NCBI RefSeq assembly: GCF_016744255.1
Contig: NZ_JADGES010000002.1
Span: 54,047 to 118,046 of the forward strand
Length of the DNA: 64,000 bases
Direction of reading: 5' to 3'
Source: Maribacter sp.
Lineage (GTDB): Bacteria; Bacteroidota; Bacteroidia; Flavobacteriales; Flavobacteriaceae
Shown here: positions 46,301 through 54,476 of the stretch, piece by piece
How positions within the stretch are numbered: the first letter of the stretch is position 1
Layout of the letters: each line of letters starts with the position of its first letter
The notes under the pieces: generated by a model
Seen by the model: only the letters and a program-made list of their open reading frames with translations
The model's database searches: none
Told to the model about the DNA's origin: nothing
Position numbers and translations under genes: made by a program

Positions 46301-47632
46301 GCTGGAGCAGAAGTACAACGTCCATTAGCTACCGTAGTAATTGGTGGTTTAATAACGGCTACCATATTGACTCTAGTAGTATTGCCCGTGCTTTTCGCCT
46401 ATTTCAATGGACCGAAAAATAATAAGGTAAACTCTTCTAAAATTTCTTCTATTGGCACCCTGTTACTTCTATGCTTTTTTCTTTTTCCTAAATCTGGAAT
46501 ATCGCAAGAAAAAGACATGGATAAACTTATAAGCCTAGGGTTAGAAAACAATGCAGAACTCCAATCTTTTGCTCTTAAAAAAGAGCAAGCAAATGCACTT
46601 ATAGGAACAGCTTTTAATTTTGATAAAACTCAAGTATATTATGCATACGATGAGAACAATTTAGCAAGTAATAATGAAGCTTTAAGGATTTTTGGAGTAC
46701 AACAAGACTTCCTCTTCCCTACTCTTTATTTTGCTCAAAAAAAATGGAATAAAGCGGCATCTGATTCAGAATCTATTCAATATAGTATTCAGAAAAAACG
46801 TCTTATACAACAAATAACTTCTAGCTACCAAGCATTGCTCTATGAAAAAGAAAAAAAATCTATTTATAGAAAACTAGATAGTTTATACACCAATTTTTCT
46901 GCCATGGCACAAAGAAGGTTTGAGCTTGGCGAAACCAATTATTTAGAAAAAATAACTTCCCTTTCTAAGCAAAAACAAATAGAACTTAAGCTAGAACAGG
47001 CAGAACAAGAAGTTTCCATAGCCTACAACAATCTAATTAAAATTATACAGCCTAAGGACAGTATTTATTTGGCTACTGTTTCTTTATCTAAATTAAGGTT
47101 AAATCTACCCGTCTCTAATTCTAACATAGAGTCTAAATTTTATGAAAGTAGAATAATGCTTTTCCAAGCCAAGAACCGGTATGAAAAACAGCAATTACTA
47201 CCAGATATTAGTTTGGATTATTTTCAAGGTACCGCTCCTAATTTAAAAGGTTCTTTAAAAGGATATTCCATAGGACTAAAAATACCTTTATTTTTCAATG
47301 GGCAGTCCTCCAAAATAAAAGCATCGAAAATCGGAGCGTCTATTGCCGAGGCAGAATCACAACAATACCAAAAGGAACTAAAAGGGTTACAAAACAACTT
47401 AATGGTAAAATACCATACACAACAAAAAGCCTTAGATTATTATGAAACCGAAGGAAAAGTATTAGCTACTGAAATATTAAAAACAGCCAGCCTAAGTTTT
47501 AAAAATGGTGAAATTGATTTTTTTCAATACATACAAAGCATAGAAAATTCTTATACCATAACCCTAGAATATTTAAATAAACTGAATCAGTATAACCAAA
47601 CCGTTATTACTCTTAATTATTTATCTCTTTAA
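43301..47632 (+). CDS. CzcA-type heavy-metal RND pump fused to CzcC/TolC-like outer-membrane partner, 1443 aa
   Basis: Residues ~1-1030 are a heavy-metal-efflux RND permease. DFGIIIDGAVIIVEF in the fourth helix matches the D-F-G-x3-D-G-A pattern of CzcA-like pumps for divalent cations (Zn, Co, Cd) rather than the copper/silver CusA type. From about 1035 a signal-like hydrophobic stretch (IGTLLLLCFFLFPKSGISQ) starts a ~400-residue TolC/CzcC-like helical domain (GLENNAELQSFALKKEQANAL; RRFELGETNYLEKITSLSKQKQ). One open frame runs through, so it is not a frameshift. Such permease-outer-membrane-factor fusions are known in Bacteroidota. Nine bases separate it from the adaptor gene. Confidence 0.92.
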   Translation: MLSHIISFSLKNKLIILLFTVFVISFGFYSLTQISIGAVPDVTNNQVQVITTSRNLSTQDMEQFITYPVELEMANLPGVEEIRSISKFGLSVVTVVFKDNMGTFLPRQLLAEKIKSASEKIPEGFGTPEMGPITTGLGEIYQYILDVKPGYEDKYDASDLRTIQDWVVKRQLSGIPGVVEVNTWGGFLKQYEVAINTQKLNAMGITTQNIFTALETNNSIAGGGYIEKTNQAYFIRAEGLITNLEDIKNIVITSKNGLPVYVKDVATVGFGSANRFGAITGNGEGEKVLGQVMMLKDANSKKVIDAVKERVESISSSLPEGVYINAFLDRSELIAKTTFTVTENLILGCLIVIFVVVLLLGNLRSGLVVASVIPLCLLFALSLMYIFGVDANLMSLGAIDFGIIIDGAVIIVEFIAFQITSKKEELELLSKDNLQKVKDEITLNSSSKMMNSAIFGQLIILIVFIPILSLTGVEGKMFKPMALTFSFALIGAMIFCFTYVPVAASIFLKPTNINSKNPSIRLMNWVYKIYAPIIDWALNKKKTVLGIASALLVMTIILFSSMGGEFVPTLDEGDFVIQPVLKTGTSLSKTVETTTQIEKILLNNFPEVKQVVSRIGAAEVPTDPMSMEESDVIITLKPKKEWTSASSKDELANKFKEALAILPGMEVEFTQPIEMRFNELITGVRADIAIKIFGEDLNVLSQKGNELKSLIENVEGAADISVEKIIGLPQMKVKYDRAKIARYGLNIKDLNEMVSMGFAGRIVGNVYEGEKRFDLVVRLEKQNRKSITNLKNLYVDLPNGGKTPLNELASITYEKGAAKISRDDTRRRIVVGINVRDRDLQSVVDDVQLIVKEKIKLPVGYNITYGGQFQNLQSATSRLLLAVPVALILIFVLLYFAFKSAKEALIIYSAIPLSAVGGVLLLWIRDLPFSISAGVGFIALFGIAVLNGIVLIEHFKELKKQKFESMEALVKQGTKDRLRAVLLTALAAAFGFLPMAISTNAGAEVQRPLATVVIGGLITATILTLVVLPVLFAYFNGPKNNKVNSSKISSIGTLLLLCFFLFPKSGISQEKDMDKLISLGLENNAELQSFALKKEQANALIGTAFNFDKTQVYYAYDENNLASNNEALRIFGVQQDFLFPTLYFAQKKWNKAASDSESIQYSIQKKRLIQQITSSYQALLYEKEKKSIYRKLDSLYTNFSAMAQRRFELGETNYLEKITSLSKQKQIELKLEQAEQEVSIAYNNLIKIIQPKDSIYLATVSLSKLRLNLPVSNSNIESKFYESRIMLFQAKNRYEKQQLLPDISLDYFQGTAPNLKGSLKGYSIGLKIPLFFNGQSSKIKASKIGASIAEAESQQYQKELKGLQNNLMVKYHTQQKALDYYETEGKVLATEILKTASLSFKNGEIDFFQYIQSIENSYTITLEYLNKLNQYNQTVITLNYLSL

Positions 47633-47641
47633 TACACTATT

Positions 47642-48823
47642 ATGAAATTATATACATACTCTCTATACAGTTTACTTTTAATTTTCACTTTAAGTGGTTG
47701 TGGAAATTCGGAAAAAAATACAACCTCAAAAACTTCTGAAAAAAGTTCGTCGATAGAAAACGAGGAACATAGAGACAAAATTCTTGAAATTACCAAAGAG
47801 CAATTTAATAACGCCAAAATGGAAATAGGCAAGTTAACAAAACAACCTTTTCCTGAAACTATTACCACTAGCGGTATGATAGATGTTCCCCCAGAGAACA
47901 AAGCTGTTGTTAGTGCTACCATGGGCGGGTACATAAAATCTACACCTTTATTAGTTGGTGACCAAGTAACAAAAGGACAGTCATTAGTTACTATTGAAAA
48001 TCCAGAATTTATAACTCTACAGCAAGAATACTTAGAAATTAAAGAGCAGTTAACTTATTTAAAATCCGAGTATGACCGCCATAAAATTCTCTTTGCAGAA
48101 AATATTACATCACAAAAAAACTACTTAAAAACGGAAAGTGAATACAAAACTGCAAAAGCTAAATACAATGGTTTTAGAAAACAGCTTAGTATGCTAAACA
48201 TTTCATCTTCTAATGTAGACAAAGGAATAATTACTACAGTAGCATCTGTTTACGCTCCTATTAGTGGTAGTGTTACTAAAATGAATGTTACTAAAGGCAC
48301 CTATGTCTCTGCTGCTGCTGCTATTTTAGAAATAATAAATAACGAACACCTCCATGTAGAACTCACGGTGTATGAAAAAGACATCTTAAAAATTAAAAAA
48401 GGCCAAGAAATTCTTTTTAAAATACCCGAAGCTTCTAAAGAGGTTTTTAAAGCCAAAGTACACCTGATAGGCAAATCTATTAATGCAAATAGAACTATTA
48501 CAGTGCACGGTCATATGGAAGATGAATCCGAAAATAATTTTTTAACTGGAATGTTTTTAGATGCTAATATCATTACTAGCACCACCAAAGAAATGGGTCT
48601 TCCAGAAGATAGTATTATTGAACAAGATGGCAAATATTTTGTCCTTCGGTTAATGCCCCAAACCGATTCTTATCATTTTAAAATGATAGAAGTAAACAAA
48701 GGAGACACCAGTAATGGATACACGGCTATAAAACCTAATAAAAATTTAACCGAGGATTCTCAATTCCTCACTAAAGGAGCTTTTAATTTAATAAGTGAAG
48801 AAGGCGGTGGTCATAGTCATTAA
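47642..48823 (+). CDS. CzcB/CusB-type periplasmic adaptor, lipoprotein
   Basis: Lipobox LSGCG at residue ~20, then a Ser/Lys/Glu-rich linker. VVSATMGGYIKSTPLLVGDQVTKGQSLVTIENPEFITLQQEY is the lipoyl-type half-motif, followed by a helical hairpin (~110-170), the second lipoyl half (VYAPISGSVTKMNVTKGTYVSAAAAILEI) and beta-barrel/membrane-proximal domains. The tail EEGGGHSH is His-containing. It links the RND pump to the outer-membrane channel domain and may hand metal to the pump. Confidence 0.92.
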   Translation: MKLYTYSLYSLLLIFTLSGCGNSEKNTTSKTSEKSSSIENEEHRDKILEITKEQFNNAKMEIGKLTKQPFPETITTSGMIDVPPENKAVVSATMGGYIKSTPLLVGDQVTKGQSLVTIENPEFITLQQEYLEIKEQLTYLKSEYDRHKILFAENITSQKNYLKTESEYKTAKAKYNGFRKQLSMLNISSSNVDKGIITTVASVYAPISGSVTKMNVTKGTYVSAAAAILEIINNEHLHVELTVYEKDILKIKKGQEILFKIPEASKEVFKAKVHLIGKSINANRTITVHGHMEDESENNFLTGMFLDANIITSTTKEMGLPEDSIIEQDGKYFVLRLMPQTDSYHFKMIEVNKGDTSNGYTAIKPNKNLTEDSQFLTKGAFNLISEEGGGHSH

Positions 48824-48834
48824 TTTTTTACCCT

Positions 48835-49659
48835 CTATCCCAAACCAACATCTAGGGTCATCATCACAATAAAACCGCCGATAAAGCCCATTACAGCAAT
48901 ATCGGTATATTTATCTTGTTGTGTTTCAGGAATAACTTCTTCTACTACAACAAAAATCATAGCGCCTGCTGCAAAAGAAAGTGCATATGGTAAAATAGGT
49001 TGAAAAGTAAGTACCGCCCAAGCGCCAATAACTGCTGCTACAGGTTCTACTAAGGCAGACGCCTGTCCAAACATAAAGCTTCTAGTTCTACTTAATCCTT
49101 GTCTTCTTAATGGCATTGCTACTGCGAAACCTTCTGGAAAATTCTGGAGCCCAATACCCAAAGCTAATGCCACGGCTCCACCAATCGAAGCACCATCAAA
49201 ACCAGCTGCAACTCCTCCAAATAAAACTCCTACAGCTAAACCCTCTGGAATATTATGTAAGGTTATGGCAAGAGTTAGTAATATAGATCTATGCCATGGC
49301 GTTTTTATGCCTTCTTTTTCGCTTTCTTTAAAATTAATATGTAAATGAGGCAATACTTTGTCTAATCCAAAAAGAAACAGAGCTCCTAATAAAAATCCAA
49401 CTGCAGCTGGTATAACTTTTACAAAACCTTCTCCCGGACTCATTTCTATTCCTGGCGCTAAGAGACTCCAAAAACTAGCCGCCACCATTACGCCACCAGT
49501 AAAACCGAGCATACCATCTAAAACTGCTCTGTTTAAAGTTTTGAAGAGAAAAACTAAGGCCGCTCCTGCTGCCGTTAATGCCCACGTAAATATTGTGGCA
49601 TAGAATGCTGCTAATATGGGATCTATAGATCCTAAATATGTTACTACTTGTTCCATCAT
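48835..49659 (-). CDS. ZIP family metal transporter (ZupT-like)
   Basis: 274 residues with eight TM helices. The binuclear metal site is visible as HNIPEGLAVGVLFGG in TM4 and QNFPEGFAVAMPLRR in TM5, the HNxPEG/xNxPEG pair of ZIP transporters. It imports divalent metals such as Zn, Fe or Mn into the cytosol. It overlaps the DtxR-type regulator gene upstream by one base, so the two form an operon, convergent with the efflux adaptor gene. Importer and exporter side by side suggest a shared metal-homeostasis island. Confidence 0.9.
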   Translation of the reverse strand: MMEQVVTYLGSIDPILAAFYATIFTWALTAAGAALVFLFKTLNRAVLDGMLGFTGGVMVAASFWSLLAPGIEMSPGEGFVKVIPAAVGFLLGALFLFGLDKVLPHLHINFKESEKEGIKTPWHRSILLTLAITLHNIPEGLAVGVLFGGVAAGFDGASIGGAVALALGIGLQNFPEGFAVAMPLRRQGLSRTRSFMFGQASALVEPVAAVIGAWAVLTFQPILPYALSFAAGAMIFVVVEEVIPETQQDKYTDIAVMGFIGGFIVMMTLDVGLG

Positions 49660-50315
49660 TATTCTATAATTCTTAAATATAAGTTAGATGCTATTTGATC
49701 CGATATATGAATATCTATATCTCTAATTTTTATATGTAAAGAGCCATCAAACTCTTCTTTATCAACAATCAATATTGTATCCCCCAAAGCAATGTTATTT
49801 TTGTCTAGAAATTTTAAAAACGGAGGTGAAGAGTCTTTTACTCCAACACAAATACCTTCTTTTCCTATAGGTACTTCATTTAACAATCTCTTAATCGACT
49901 TTTTAAATTCTCCATTTTTAGAAGGTATTGGATCCCCATGCGGGTCAATTTGCGGGTATCCCAAATGTTTATCTAGCATATCTACAAGCTTCTCACTTTT
50001 TATATGCTCTAATTGCTCTGCTACTTCATGCACCTCATCCCAAGAAAATTCTAATTTCTCTACCAAAAACACCTCCCACAATCTATGTTTTCTTACTATA
50101 GACAAGGCTATCTTTAAACCATATTCCGAAAGAGTTACTCCTTGGTATTTTTTATAATTCACAAGACCTTTTTCCGACAATTTCTTAATCATATCGGTAA
50201 CCGAAGATGGTTTTGTTTCCATCCTCGCTGCAATAGAATTTGTAGAAACACTACCCGATTCTCCCTTTCCTAAATGGTATATTATTTTAATATAGTCTTC
50301 CTCTGAAAGCGTCAT
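49659..50315 (-). CDS. DtxR/MntR family metal-dependent repressor
   Basis: 218 residues: N-terminal winged helix (EDYIKIIYHLGKGESGSVSTNSIAARMETKPSSVTDMIKKLSEKGLVNYKKYQGVTLSEYG), dimerisation/metal domain (HRLWEVFLVEKLEFSWDEVHEVAEQLEHIKSEKLVDMLDKHLGYPQIDPHGDPIP, with the E-x2-H and Cys/His-like ligand positions of the family), and a C-terminal FeoA-like SH3 domain (~140-215). It should sense Mn(II) or Fe(II) and repress uptake genes: the ZIP gene it precedes, and probably the divergent TonB receptor, with which it shares a 92-bp intergenic region holding a dyad. Confidence 0.9.
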   Translation of the reverse strand: MTLSEEDYIKIIYHLGKGESGSVSTNSIAARMETKPSSVTDMIKKLSEKGLVNYKKYQGVTLSEYGLKIALSIVRKHRLWEVFLVEKLEFSWDEVHEVAEQLEHIKSEKLVDMLDKHLGYPQIDPHGDPIPSKNGEFKKSIKRLLNEVPIGKEGICVGVKDSSPPFLKFLDKNNIALGDTILIVDKEEFDGSLHIKIRDIDIHISDQIASNLYLRIIE

Positions 50316-50360
50316 TAAATTTTCATTTAAAACAAAAATACATTTTTATTATTAAAAACA

Positions 50361-50384
50361 AATATTTAGTTTTGTCTAAATTTT
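50361..50384. promoter_or_regulatory. DtxR-box-like dyad between regulator and TonB receptor
   Basis: TTTAG-TTTTGT-CTAAA, with further matched A/T bases on both sides, lies midway between the divergent dtxR-type and TonB-receptor genes. Dyads of this layout are typical of DtxR/MntR operators, but the exact consensus for this regulator is unknown. Confidence 0.5.
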
Positions 50385-50407
50385 AATTTTTGCAAACATA
50401 AATATTT

Positions 50408-52696
50408 ATGAATCATATCCTCAAATCGTTCCTTATTAGCATTGTATTTCTATACAGTTGCCAAATTTTAAATGCTCAAGAATCGCAAATAAAAGGAATT
50501 GTATCCGAAAACAATACCCCAGTAGCCTTTGCTAATATTCTTTTAAAGGGCACTTTAAAAGGCACTGCAAGTGATGAAAATGGTAATTTTACTATAAAAA
50601 ACATTACCCCAGGAAGCTATACTTTATACGTATCCGTACTAGGCTACTTGCCCTATTTTCAAAAAATAGCAATTAAAGAAAATGAAAATAAAACCTTTTC
50701 CATTGAACTAAAAGCTTCTTCTGAGCAACTAGAGGAAACCGTTGTAACAGGAACCCTAAAACCCGTTAAAAGATTAGAGAGCCCTGTACCCGTGGAAGTT
50801 TATAGCCCTACATTTTTAAAAAAGAACCCAACTGCAAGCATTTTTGAGGCTTTGCAAAACGTAAATGGCGTTCGTCCACAAATAAATTGCAATGTCTGTA
50901 ATACTGGAGACATACATATTAATGGTTTAGAAGGCCCATATACTTTAGTTTTAATTGATGGAATGCCTATTGTTAGTGGACTAGGAACGGTTTATGGTCT
51001 TTCTGGAATACCAAATTCCCTTATTGAACAAATTGAAATTGTAAAAGGACCAGCTTCTAGTTTATATGGAAGTGAAGCCGTTGGTGGTTTAATAAATATT
51101 ATTACAAAACGTACCGAAGATGCACCTATATTTTTTGCAGATGCTTTCGCCACAGGTTGGGGAGAATATAATCTAGATATAGGAACAAAAATAAAAGCAG
51201 GTAAGAAAGCTGATGCCTTATTAGGGGTTAACTATTTTAACTATGATAATCCTATAGATAATAATAACGATAATTTCACCGACTTAACCTTACAAGAACG
51301 TATTTCTGTATTTCAAAAATGGAATTTTAAACGGAAAGAAAATAAAATTTTATCACTAGCAGGGCGTTTTTTTCTTGAAAATCGTTGGGGCGGTGAAATG
51401 CAATGGACACCAGAGTTTAGAGGTGGAACAGATATTTATGGAGAAAGTATCGAAACAACTAGATGGGAAATACTAGGTAAATACCAACTCCCAATAGAAG
51501 AAAAAGTTCTTTTTTCATTTTCTTATAATGACCATCATCAAGATTCTTTTTATGGAGACATTCCTTATTTAGCAGATCAAAGAATTGGCTTTGCACAACT
51601 TACTTGGGATAAGCCAATAGGGAAACACGATTTACTTTTTGGAACTTCGCTACGTTATAATTATTACGATGATAACACTTCAGCAACAGCAAATAACGCA
51701 GAAAATAATCCTGATGAAATAATTATTCCAAGTTTATTTGTACAAGATGAAATTAAGTTCAATAAAAAACATTCTTTACTATTAGGTGCTAGGTATGATT
51801 ATGATGAAAGACATGGCTCCATTTTTACCCCCAGAACTGCTTATAAATGGAAAGTTTCCAACAATGGAATTCTACGATTAAACGCTGGTACTGGATTTAG
51901 AGTGGTGAATTTATTTACAGAAGAACATGCTTCTTTAACAGGGTCTAGAGAAGTTATAGTTGCCAATGAACTAAAACCTGAGAAATCCGTAAACGCTAAT
52001 TTAAACTACCTTCAAAAATTCTATAGTGACAATGGAACTTTTGCAAGTTTAGATGCTTCTCTTTTTTACACCCATTTTAACAATATTATCTTACCAGACT
52101 ACGACACCAATCCTAACCAAATAATATACGACAACCTAGACGGAAAATCGGTTTCTAAAGGGATAAGTGCCAACGTAGATATTGTTTTCCCTAACCATCT
52201 AAAACTTCTTTTGGGAGCCACATTTATGAATGTTAGCAATACCAGAAATGGCGTAACAGAAAGACAAATATTAACCGAAAGTTATTCTGGTACTTGGGGT
52301 ATTTCTTATGAAATAAAACCTATCAAATTAAATATAGACTATACAGGTAATATATACGGTCCAATGCGTTTACCCATATTAGGAGAACTAGACCCTAGAA
52401 GTGAGTATTCCCCTGTTTGGAGTATACAAAATATTCAATTCACCTTTAAAGGGTTACCAAAAATGGAAATCTATAGTGGCATTAAAAATCTTTTAAACTG
52501 GACTCCAAACCGTGGTAATCCTTTTATAATAGCACGATCCAATGACCCCTTTGATAAAGACGTAACGTTTAATACCAATGGTGATGCTATCCCAACGGCT
52601 AACAACCCTTATGGCTTAACTTTTGACCCAGCTTATGTATATGGGCCAAATCAAGGTATTAGAGGTTTCTTAGGAGTTCGGTACATCTTAAACTAA
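50408..52696 (+). CDS. TonB-dependent receptor linked to metal uptake
   Basis: A signal peptide (to LNAQ, ~24) is followed by a carboxypeptidase-like domain (~27-110, GIVSENNTPVAFANILLKGTLKGTASDENGNFTI), then a plug domain (EETVVTGTLKP, VNGVRPQINCNVCNTGDIHINGLEGPYTLVLIDGMPIVSGLGTVYGL, GPASSLYGSEAVGGLINIIT) and a 22-strand-type barrel ending GVRYILN. The plug carries CNVCNTGD, two Cys that could bind a metal or form a disulphide. 762 residues. Divergent from the DtxR-type regulator and next to a ZIP transporter and a metal efflux pump, so a metal chelate is the likely substrate. Confidence 0.88.
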   Translation: MNHILKSFLISIVFLYSCQILNAQESQIKGIVSENNTPVAFANILLKGTLKGTASDENGNFTIKNITPGSYTLYVSVLGYLPYFQKIAIKENENKTFSIELKASSEQLEETVVTGTLKPVKRLESPVPVEVYSPTFLKKNPTASIFEALQNVNGVRPQINCNVCNTGDIHINGLEGPYTLVLIDGMPIVSGLGTVYGLSGIPNSLIEQIEIVKGPASSLYGSEAVGGLINIITKRTEDAPIFFADAFATGWGEYNLDIGTKIKAGKKADALLGVNYFNYDNPIDNNNDNFTDLTLQERISVFQKWNFKRKENKILSLAGRFFLENRWGGEMQWTPEFRGGTDIYGESIETTRWEILGKYQLPIEEKVLFSFSYNDHHQDSFYGDIPYLADQRIGFAQLTWDKPIGKHDLLFGTSLRYNYYDDNTSATANNAENNPDEIIIPSLFVQDEIKFNKKHSLLLGARYDYDERHGSIFTPRTAYKWKVSNNGILRLNAGTGFRVVNLFTEEHASLTGSREVIVANELKPEKSVNANLNYLQKFYSDNGTFASLDASLFYTHFNNIILPDYDTNPNQIIYDNLDGKSVSKGISANVDIVFPNHLKLLLGATFMNVSNTRNGVTERQILTESYSGTWGISYEIKPIKLNIDYTGNIYGPMRLPILGELDPRSEYSPVWSIQNIQFTFKGLPKMEIYSGIKNLLNWTPNRGNPFIIARSNDPFDKDVTFNTNGDAIPTANNPYGLTFDPAYVYGPNQGIRGFLGVRYILN

Positions 52697-52972
52697 GAAC
52701 TATATAATAACGCCTGAGCTAAGTATAGTGGGGAAGTAAGGAAACTTTTCGTTTCCGACTTCGCACTAAGCCGAAGCTTATTGTTTTGCTTTTTCTTTTT
52801 TGTTCCAAAGCTAAATACAATAGATTCGGCGACCTTATAAAATTACGCAAAACTTGGGATTTAGTACCAATCACCGTATTAATTTTAGTTCTGTTGACAG
52901 TAGTATTTGTCACGTCAAGTTGCTTTCAAATAATTCCAATTTGATAATATTCATAATTCTAAAGTTTCTTAA
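52697..52972. other. Non-coding stretch with small hairpins, likely remnant sequence
   Basis: No convincing gene. The composition differs from the neighbours around 52730-52780, where two small hairpins lie side by side: GGAAAC-TTTTC-GTTTCC and CTTCG-N8-CGAAG. Stretches of this kind surround inserted or decayed genes in Flavobacteria; the frameshifted gene that follows supports this. The 64-aa and 61-aa frames in the track here lack coding character. Confidence 0.4.
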
Positions 52973-53321
52973 TCAGGACTTTTTTAATAATGATTCTGGA
53001 TTGATAATGAAATATAATCCGACTAAAATTACGGAATAATATAGCCAATTATAGTTTTCCAAAATCATTGAGCCAATCAAGATTAAAATATTGGCAATTT
53101 GTCCAATAATATAAAAACTCTTTTTTTGATGAGATTAAGTATGATATTACATTGACTAAGCTAAATCCAATTATACTACTAGATATGAAAACAATTATGC
53201 CAGTTCTATCGCCACTCAAATCGCCTTTAACTATAGAACCAATTATATTTGCAATTGTTTGGATAATAGCAAAAACTAGTGGTGCAGAAGTCATTGAAGC
53301 CACTACATTCTTTAAAAACAA
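52973..53321 (-). pseudogene. Frameshifted small membrane-protein gene
   Basis: The track gives a 90-aa frame that starts with a hydrophobic protein (TSAPLVFAIIQTIANIIGSIVKG, IIVFISSSIIGFSLVNVISYLI) but loses this character after ISSKKE. In another frame, from the same point, the reading continues as SFYIIGQIANILILIGSMIL and LYYSVILVGLYFIINPESLL to a TGA at 52973. Removing one A from the A7 run of TCAAAAAAAGAG joins the two into a ~115-residue protein with four TM helices. Either a recent indel, a sequencing error in the homopolymer, or slippage. Start is a TTG (MFLKNVV) or the later ATG (MTSAPLV). Family unknown. Confidence 0.6.
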
Positions 53322-53334
53322 TAACGGGAAAAAA

Positions 53335-54309
53335 TTAAACTTCTCTTTGCATTAAGCCTTCTCCAAATTCTCTAAGAACTTTTTTATTTTCCGTAGGAAT
53401 ATTGAGCTCTTCTAGAACTTTAAATGCCTTTTGTGTATACTCCGATATTGCCGATTTAGCATCTGTAACAGCACCTGTATCCATAAACACTTCTTTTACC
53501 GTGTCTATTTTGTGGGTAACATCATTAGGTTGTATAGAATATAAATCTGTTAACTCTCTTACTTGCGATTTTGTACCCAATTCTAAAGCCCTTAAATACA
53601 AGTATGTTTTTTTGTTTTCTATAATATCTCCTCCTACTTGTTTCCCAAAAGTTTCTGGATTACCAAAGGCATCTAAATAATCATCTTGCAATTGAAAAGC
53701 GATACCAAGATTTCTACCGAAATCATAAATTCTATTCTGGTCTTCTTGCGAAGCTTTAGCAATTATACCCCCCATTTTCATGGCTGCACCAACTAAAACT
53801 GCAGTTTTATAATCAATCATTTTTAAGTACTCTGGAATAGTAACATCGTCTCTGGTTTCAAAATCCATATCGTACTGTTGACCCTCACAAACTTCTATGG
53901 CTGTCTTAGTAAATAATTGTGCTAACGCCCTAAACGTTTCACTCTCATAATTTTCAAAAAGCTGATATGCATTTATAAGCATTGCATCTCCAGAAAGTAT
54001 TCCCGTATTTATGTTCCATTTTTCATGAACAGAAGGCATTCCTCTACGTAAAGGAGCATCGTCCATAATATCATCATGCACCAAAGAGAAATTATGAAAA
54101 ACTTCAATGGCTAATGCTGCATCCAAAGCTTTGGTAAAATCTGTATTAAAAATTTCGGCAGTCATCAGAGTTAGAACAGGTCTTAACCGCTTTCCTCCCA
54201 ACTCTAAAATATAAGTAATGGGGTCATAGAGATTTTTAGGCTCTTTGGTAAAAATTTTCTCTTCTAAATACGTAACAAAATGAGTGCGGAAATAATCTAC
54301 AGAATGCAT
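53335..54309 (-). CDS. Polyprenyl diphosphate synthase (trans-isoprenyl type)
   Basis: 324 residues. The first aspartate-rich motif is LVHDDIMDDAPLRRG (DDxxD plus the Arg pair), and the second is QLQDDYLDAFG. GGKRLRPVL near residue 35 is the usual isopentenyl-diphosphate binding block. It extends allylic diphosphates with IPP. The chain length cannot be fixed from motifs alone, but short-chain (farnesyl/geranylgeranyl) types usually have this length. All-helical, cytosolic. Divergent from the sigma-factor gene. Confidence 0.9.
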   Translation of the reverse strand: MHSVDYFRTHFVTYLEEKIFTKEPKNLYDPITYILELGGKRLRPVLTLMTAEIFNTDFTKALDAALAIEVFHNFSLVHDDIMDDAPLRRGMPSVHEKWNINTGILSGDAMLINAYQLFENYESETFRALAQLFTKTAIEVCEGQQYDMDFETRDDVTIPEYLKMIDYKTAVLVGAAMKMGGIIAKASQEDQNRIYDFGRNLGIAFQLQDDYLDAFGNPETFGKQVGGDIIENKKTYLYLRALELGTKSQVRELTDLYSIQPNDVTHKIDTVKEVFMDTGAVTDAKSAISEYTQKAFKVLEELNIPTENKKVLREFGEGLMQREV

Positions 54310-54476
54310 GTTTGCAATTTTTTTTCAAAAATACATCCATTTTACCAAATGACCTCCAAACAAATTCATAGGACTTAAAAAGAATGAAATTTTCTAAAAA
54401 AATTAAAAAAAATGCAATAGTTTTAAAAAACCTCGTCTTTATAGTTGCATGCTGGTTGTTAAACCAAAAAGATACA

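Noticed and set aside
52719-52913. 64-aa minus-strand frame
   Set aside because: Basic, low-complexity translation (KRKSKT, RSRKRK) over a non-coding stretch with hairpins; not a gene.
53110-53130. Programmed frameshift at the A7 run
   Set aside because: The needed shift is +1, not the -1 of dnaX-type A-runs, and no stimulatory structure is seen. A simple indel or sequencing error is more likely, although slippage is not excluded.
53152-53355. 67-aa plus-strand frame over the frameshifted membrane gene
   Set aside because: The minus strand has the more convincing hydrophobic pattern, continuing in a second frame; the plus frame also runs into the polyprenyl synthase gene.
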